Shown in pieces: positions 59,391 through 64,000 of a stretch of DNA of 64,000 bases. The stretch's first letter is position 1; every line of letters begins with the position of its first letter. A program made the position numbers and the translations under genes. The DNA comes from Cunninghamia lanceolata (lineage: Eukaryota; Streptophyta; Pinopsida; Cupressales; Cupressaceae), in contig BSBN01001482.1 of the NCBI GenBank assembly GCA_027924645.1, forward strand, positions 10,930,001 through 10,994,000. The letters are read 5' to 3'. Below the pieces are notes generated by a model, which was given only the letters and a program-made list of their open reading frames with translations, was not told the DNA's origin and did no database searches.

Positions 59391-61335
59391 TTTGATTTTG
59401 TGCATAGATAAGTATTTCTAACCTTGTTGTCCACCTTTATTGTAGCATGCTATACTCGCTTATGTGGGCCTTTTCTTATGTATTGTGTTCCCCCATCCTA
59501 TGTTATGTGTTGTTTAGGCCTCGTTGGATGACCCTTTGATACTCTTGTAAGGTCAAAGATACCAGGAGACTGCCTCTGTTGTGATCATTCTTCTATCTTG
59601 CCTCTCCTCTATTTTTATTGTTGTGTCATGCCTTAGGGGCATAGCATTGTAGTTGATGTTTTGGGGGCATCCTCCTACATAGTGTTCCTAAGGCACAAGT
59701 TGTTCTAGACTCTCTCATTTTTATTGTTTACCTTCTTCAATGATTCTACCTAGTTGGTGGATGATGATAATACAGACCAAATACTAATACAGACCATGTG
59801 TCACTTTAGTGATAACACAAAAATGGACCTAGTTCAGATATGAAGATGGGATTGATATATATATGATGCTTGACTAGTAGAATCACCCTGTATGATGTAT
59901 CATCTTATGGAATTTCTTGTGACTAACATTTTACAATCCACTCAATCTGTTGTTGTAGACTTTGAATAGTATCTCACCTTATTGCTACACTTGGTGCCAA
60001 GGTACTTGCAGTATAGCCCAATGGTTATACTCAGCTCTGAACCAGTGAGTATAGCCTTGGTCCTTGATGTGATTGTTTTCACATGCATAGCTTTCATAAT
60101 TTGATCTGGTTATTATCTTAGAGTAAGATTTTCTAACCATCTTGTTATCTTATCTTTGCATATCTTATCAATGTGTTTGTGGGAACATTCAGCGATCATG
60201 GCACATGTCACCTTTCAGGGCATGGGCTTTGTGAGAGCTCTTGTTCCCTTGTGTGTTTTCTCTCTACCTTAATGTGCTTGATGTTGGTAAGAGACATCAA
60301 CCACCTTAATGTGGGGGCATATATAATGGTATCTGTCTAATGATTTTGACACTAACAAAGCATGTTTGTAAGCCCTCTCCACGAGGTGGGATGTTGTATC
60401 TTTTGAGCTAGTACACATCCTTATCTAAATTGCAATAAAAACCCTCTTCGTGAGGTGAGATAACGTATCTCTTGAGCTAGTGCATATCCTTGTATACAAA
60501 ATCCCTTATGTAGAAGGTAGGATGATGTATCTCTTGAGCTAATGCACATCCTTTTATACAAAGACCTCATTGGGAGGCAGGGTTGGATCTTGGGCTATCC
60601 TTCCTTAAGTGTGTCTTTGGCAGTTGTTGTGGCATAAGACCAACCATTAGGTGTGCCTACAGCATGTCTGAGATTGTGGGACTTAGCAATAAGTTCCTTC
60701 TATTACCCGTGTTTGTCATGTTTAAGACGTATAGTATGTCTATGGCATGTTATATGGTGCTCGTGTCTGCCATGTGTCTTTCCTCATGTGTTGTGTAAAG
60801 GGTGTAGCGACAAGTTCCCCACAAACTCAAGTTCTGTTTGGCATGTCTTCCCCCATGAGTGGTGTAAAGGGTGTAGTGATGAGTTCCCCCCACACTTGGG
60901 TTTTGTTTGGCATGTTTTCTCCCCTGGTGTAGTGTAAAGGGTGTAGTTTTGAGTTCCCCCTACACTTTGGGTTTTGTATTGTTTGTTTTTTATAGTATAA
61001 AGCATGTAGCGATGAGTTCTGCCCGCCCCTTAGTTAGGATTTTTATTTCAAATATGAAAATGTTATATCAATGTATTCATTGTGTTTTATGTGACTACTC
61101 TCACTGTCTTCATTGTGTATTGTGTGCTTCCTACTGTCTTCTTCGTGTTTTGCATGCTTCTTACTTTCTTCATTGTGTCTTCCCTATCTTCAATGTGACT
61201 TCTAGTACTTACCTGAGACTAGGGGCTAAAAATAGTTCCTCAATCTTTGTGTGTGCCTTAGCTTCATGTGCTTGGCATGTTTGATGTGTTTTTGACCATA
61301 CTTTAATGCATGTATGGGTCATAGGATCATACATA
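59391..61335 (+). other. E3 3' noncoding region
   Basis: Homologous to block A from about 59958. It contains three or four units with GTATCTCTTGAGCTAGTGCA (60385-60590), and four units of GGTGTAAAGGGTGTAG...GAGTTCCCC (60780-61030). A purine-rich GTGGGGGCATATATAA is near 60313-60330. No coding domain seen. Confidence 0.7.
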
Positions 61336-61354
61336 CATTAAAGTGGGGGCTGAA
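61336..61354 (+). other. E3 polypurine tract
   Basis: CATTAAAGTGGGGGCTGAA directly before the LTR start TGTTATGTCG; identical to the block A and E4 tracts except for one base. Confidence 0.85.
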
Positions 61355-62586
61355 TGTTATGTCGTAAAATGTCCCCCTAGGACTTTTACCTCCTAAGTTT
61401 AGCTCCTAGGTCCCCTTAGATTAATCATGCATGTGTAAAACCTGTCCCATAGCAAAATTCTATAAAATCCATGAGAAAGGGGGCTTAAGAGGGCATGTCA
61501 AAGCTTAATCAAGACCAAAAATAGGCTTCTGGACTTGGGCGCCCATGCCCTAGTCTAGATCTATTTTGTTGGCACCCAAATTTTAAAGTGTCATTTTATG
61601 ACCGTTAAATGGTTTCCCTTTGTCAAACTTTTCAATTTAAATTATGAATGATTAGAGGGAATGCATATATAAACATGTTTGAGACTTCATTTTACTCCTA
61701 GTTGATTAAGGAAAACTTATGTTCATCAAGCAAAGAGCATGCAATGCATTAATTGTGTTGCAGAGCAATATTGTGTTGTGTTTATACGTGTTTCTTTCAG
61801 ATTTGACTCCATCAACTCATTTCCTCATGATTTGAAGGCACTTCATCATTGTGAGGGTTTTACACCTACCAAGGTGATATCTTATTGTGTTTCAATCAAT
61901 CTATCTTATCATTTGATTTTTCTACTATCCACCAAGGACATGCACTCTATCTAACAAAGGTGTTAGAAGGATTGAATGTCATTCCGAGGCTTGATTGAGG
62001 TTATCTCCTAAACACCCCAACCCCTCTCTTGTGATTGCAAGTTACAAGTGTAGGATTTTGTAGAGATGTGTTGCAGGAGATTAGAGCAGAGGATAAATAT
62101 TCAGGATCTAAATAAAATGACAAAGAATATTTCTTCTTGGACAAGGGTGCCACCCCTATGTCCTCTCAATTGTCATTGTCAAAAACTCCTGAACAAGATG
62201 CAGTCTTCATCATTTGATAGATCTAGATCGATATAAAAAGTTGTGCCTGCCCCAGTGTCCCTGAAGTTTCTTCTTTCTAGAATTCAAATCCTAGTATGTT
62301 TTTAATCTACATTTAGTACATTCCTATGTGATCATTTGTCGTATTTTGTATGTTTGTATTGAGAATCATATAGTTAGGGTTCAAGGCATAATTGAACTAG
62401 GGTTTAAAAAATTAATCAATAAATTCCAAATTTTCTTATCATTCCAAGTGACACCAAAACTGTAGCTAAGTCCTCTTGCAAAATTTGTGACTTGACTCAG
62501 TTTAATGTCCTTGAATGCTATATGTGAAAGGAGGATTTAATCACACTATCAACCTCATCATCAACATCCCTCTTTTCATATAAACA
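61355..62586 (+). repeat. E3 3' LTR
   Basis: 1232 bp, start TGTTATGTCGTAAAATG, end CATATAAACA. It matches the block A LTR in length and along its sequence, and the split 5' LTR of E3. Confidence 0.87.
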
Positions 62587-62863
62587 TATCTATGTTATAT
62601 TTGTGATGTCATTTCAAGGAAGAGATCCCCCCAATAGATTTTAAACTCCAATTACAATATTCAAGATACAACACTTTACATTTGAGAAGTCATTACAGAA
62701 TATAGAGTTACAGAATATAGAGTTTTGTAAAACATAACTACTTCTATCCCATGCATGTGTGAGAAATAATTTTATTTTAATTACCATATGAATGACAAAG
62801 AATATGGACCCAATATGTACTAATTAATATCCAATACATATATTAGAATAGTGATTCTTAACA
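62587..62863 (-). repeat. Gypsy 3' LTR remnant (minus strand)
   Basis: The minus-strand LTR start TGTTAAGAATCAC is at 62863. The LTR is cut on its other side by E3 at 62586. The same remnant follows block A at 20161-20425. Confidence 0.7.
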
Positions 62864-64000
62864 TTATTGCCCCTTTAAAAAAGGTTTATCCTCAAACCTT
62901 GCATGAGGAAACTTGGATAGAATGTTGATTGGTTTCCACATGGATTCTTCAGGTTTTTGGTCTTTCCATTGGAATAAAAACTACTCAATAGAATAAGTGT
63001 GAAGTTGTTTGGTGCAATTATCTATGATTTTCTTTGGTTCCAAAAGATATATCCTTCCTTGTCAAATATGGGATGTTATGTATGGACTCATGTAGTTTGT
63101 CCAAAAAACTTGAGCTTGAGGCAAGAGAATTTTGGTGGATCTTTAAATAAGAGGGATTGCAATCTTATATGCCAACTCGCCTATGCATTGCACCACCTAC
63201 TAAGGGCCATCAAATTTTGGACCTAATTTATGAACCACCTTATCATGCAAGGATGATTTCTTGTAAGGATAGAGATGCAAAAGGACCGAATCACCAACTT
63301 CAAAAATATACTCAAGCTTATGTTGATCCACCCTCTATTTCATGTGGTTTTTTGCTTGCAACAAATTATCTATAAGGACTTTGAGAATTTTCTCTTATCC
63401 AAAAAGGGAGTTTGTCACTGCTTAAATCATAAAAGAACCTTGGACATATGTAGTCAAAGAAGGTGGGAATTAAAAATAGAGAACCTCATATGGGGTCATC
63501 TTGGACACGCTATGATAAATAGTATTGTACCACTATTTGGCCATTGATAACCACCTGGTCCATTGCCCTTATCTCTTACACACAAAACATCATAGGTGAT
63601 TTTTTAAGCATTTGTTTAACAACCTTAATTTGTCTATTAGTCTAAGGATTATAGGGTGAACCCATGTTCAATTGAAAGTTTTCTAAAACATAAATAGTTA
63701 TTACCAAAAGTTTCTTGTGAAATGAGGATAGCAATCACTAAGGATAGAGTGGGGAATACCATGAAGATTAAATCTTGTGTCCAAGAAGTGTTTTGCTACA
63801 ATGGTAACTACCTAAGCTGGGGTAAGACACAAAAAATGAGTATACATACTCATATAGTAAACAATGAATAAAATGATTTGTTTACCACCTGACTTATGAA
63901 GCCCAATAATGAAATATGTAGAAATATCTACCCAGGCAATGTTTGGAATAAGAAGATGTTGTAAAGATTATGGTAGTTTGACTGTCTCCCCTTTGTAGTG
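62864..64000 (-). pseudogene. Ty3/gypsy pol 3' part: integrase, broken, runs off the window
   Basis: From the right edge the minus strand reads IPNIAWVDISTYFIIGLHK, SGGKQIILFIVYYMS and HGIPHSILSDCYPHFTRNFW, the plant gypsy integrase core with the first Asp in WVDIS and the second site in LSDCYPHFT. Further left, short fragments in shifting frames match the integrase C-terminal and post-integrase part. A polypurine tract, minus strand TTTTTTAAAGGGGCAATAA, at 62864-62882 borders the LTR. Many stops; pseudogene. Reverse transcriptase would lie beyond 64000. Confidence 0.8.

Larger units (their letters stand above)
49675..62586 (+). mobile_element. E3: non-autonomous LTR element interrupted by E4
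   Basis: 5' LTR 49675-50735 plus 57059-57241 (split by E4), primer site from about 57242, internal region to 61354, 3' LTR 61355-62586. Without E4 it is about 6.6 kb. The polypurine tract before the 3' LTR is CATTAAAGTGGGGGCTGAA. The internal region has a 1-kb leader, one decayed reading frame (58282-59390) and a long noncoding 3' part with tandem repeats; reverse transcriptase and integrase are absent. The flanks (TTTAT left, TATCT right) do not form a target duplication, and the right flank is shared with block A, so an end has probably been rearranged. Confidence 0.8.

Noticed and set aside
1..64000. CRISPR arrays, bacterial operons, organelle DNA, tRNA or rRNA genes
   Set aside because: No regular short repeat-spacer array, no polycistronic conserved genes, no plastid or mitochondrial gene sequence and no tRNA cloverleaf was recognised. 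The tRNA-like matches are retroelement primer sites only.

Overview
This is a stretch of plant nuclear DNA made almost entirely of nested, decayed retroelements. I see no intact conserved host gene, tRNA, rRNA or organelle insert. The evidence for a plant is Ty1/copia elements primed by initiator tRNA-Met (TGGTATCAGAGCC), Ty3/gypsy integrase of plant type, and an L1-type LINE. Long LTRs (1.0 to 4.9 kb), heavy decay and very low gene density suggest a large-genome seed plant, perhaps a gymnosperm. That last step is inference.

Left third (1-22854). Unassigned DNA with a perfect 123-bp tandem duplication is followed by a full-length copia element on the minus strand (E1, 2374-9675; 5-bp target duplication GTGAG). 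Next is a large non-autonomous element body (about 9.9-17.7 kb) with a 1.2-kb degenerate CATCCTAATC tract, a Pro/Ser/His-rich reading frame (12414-14378) and a 3' LTR start at 17022. It abuts the 3' end of a second non-autonomous family (block A, 17736-20160) and the tail of a minus-strand gypsy element. A minus-strand LINE follows, split by a solo LTR (21481-22545, TSD TACTA).

Middle (22855-49674). A gypsy 5' LTR (22855-24780) with primer-binding site leads into unrecognised internal DNA that holds a second copy of the E1 copia family (E2, 26738-32638). E2 has no 5' LTR: it starts at the first base of its primer-binding site, yet is flanked by a 5-bp duplication (CACCT). At 35.0-36.2 kb is a CpG-retaining island with two G-boxes and a reading frame of 40-residue acidic/aromatic repeats, the best candidate for a host gene. 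Two related AT-rich blocks (36.4-39.1 kb and 44.8-46.9 kb) follow. A 4.95-kb LTR-like insertion (39097-44044, TSD TTTGA) sits in the first, and the second preserves the empty site.

Right third (49675-64000). A plus-strand element (E3, 49675-62586) has a same-family element in the opposite orientation (E4, 50736-57053, TSD GGGTT) inserted in its 5' LTR. Both lack reverse transcriptase and integrase, and both carry the same unusual frame: a retropepsin-like region without a normal active site, then a basic module and an acidic WEEDD tail. The window ends in a minus-strand gypsy integrase. The junction between the E3 3' LTR and this gypsy element is duplicated at block A. The protein-coding parts of every element are broken, so the autonomous ones could not move by themselves; E3/E4 and the 9.9-17.7 kb element would have depended on enzymes from others.
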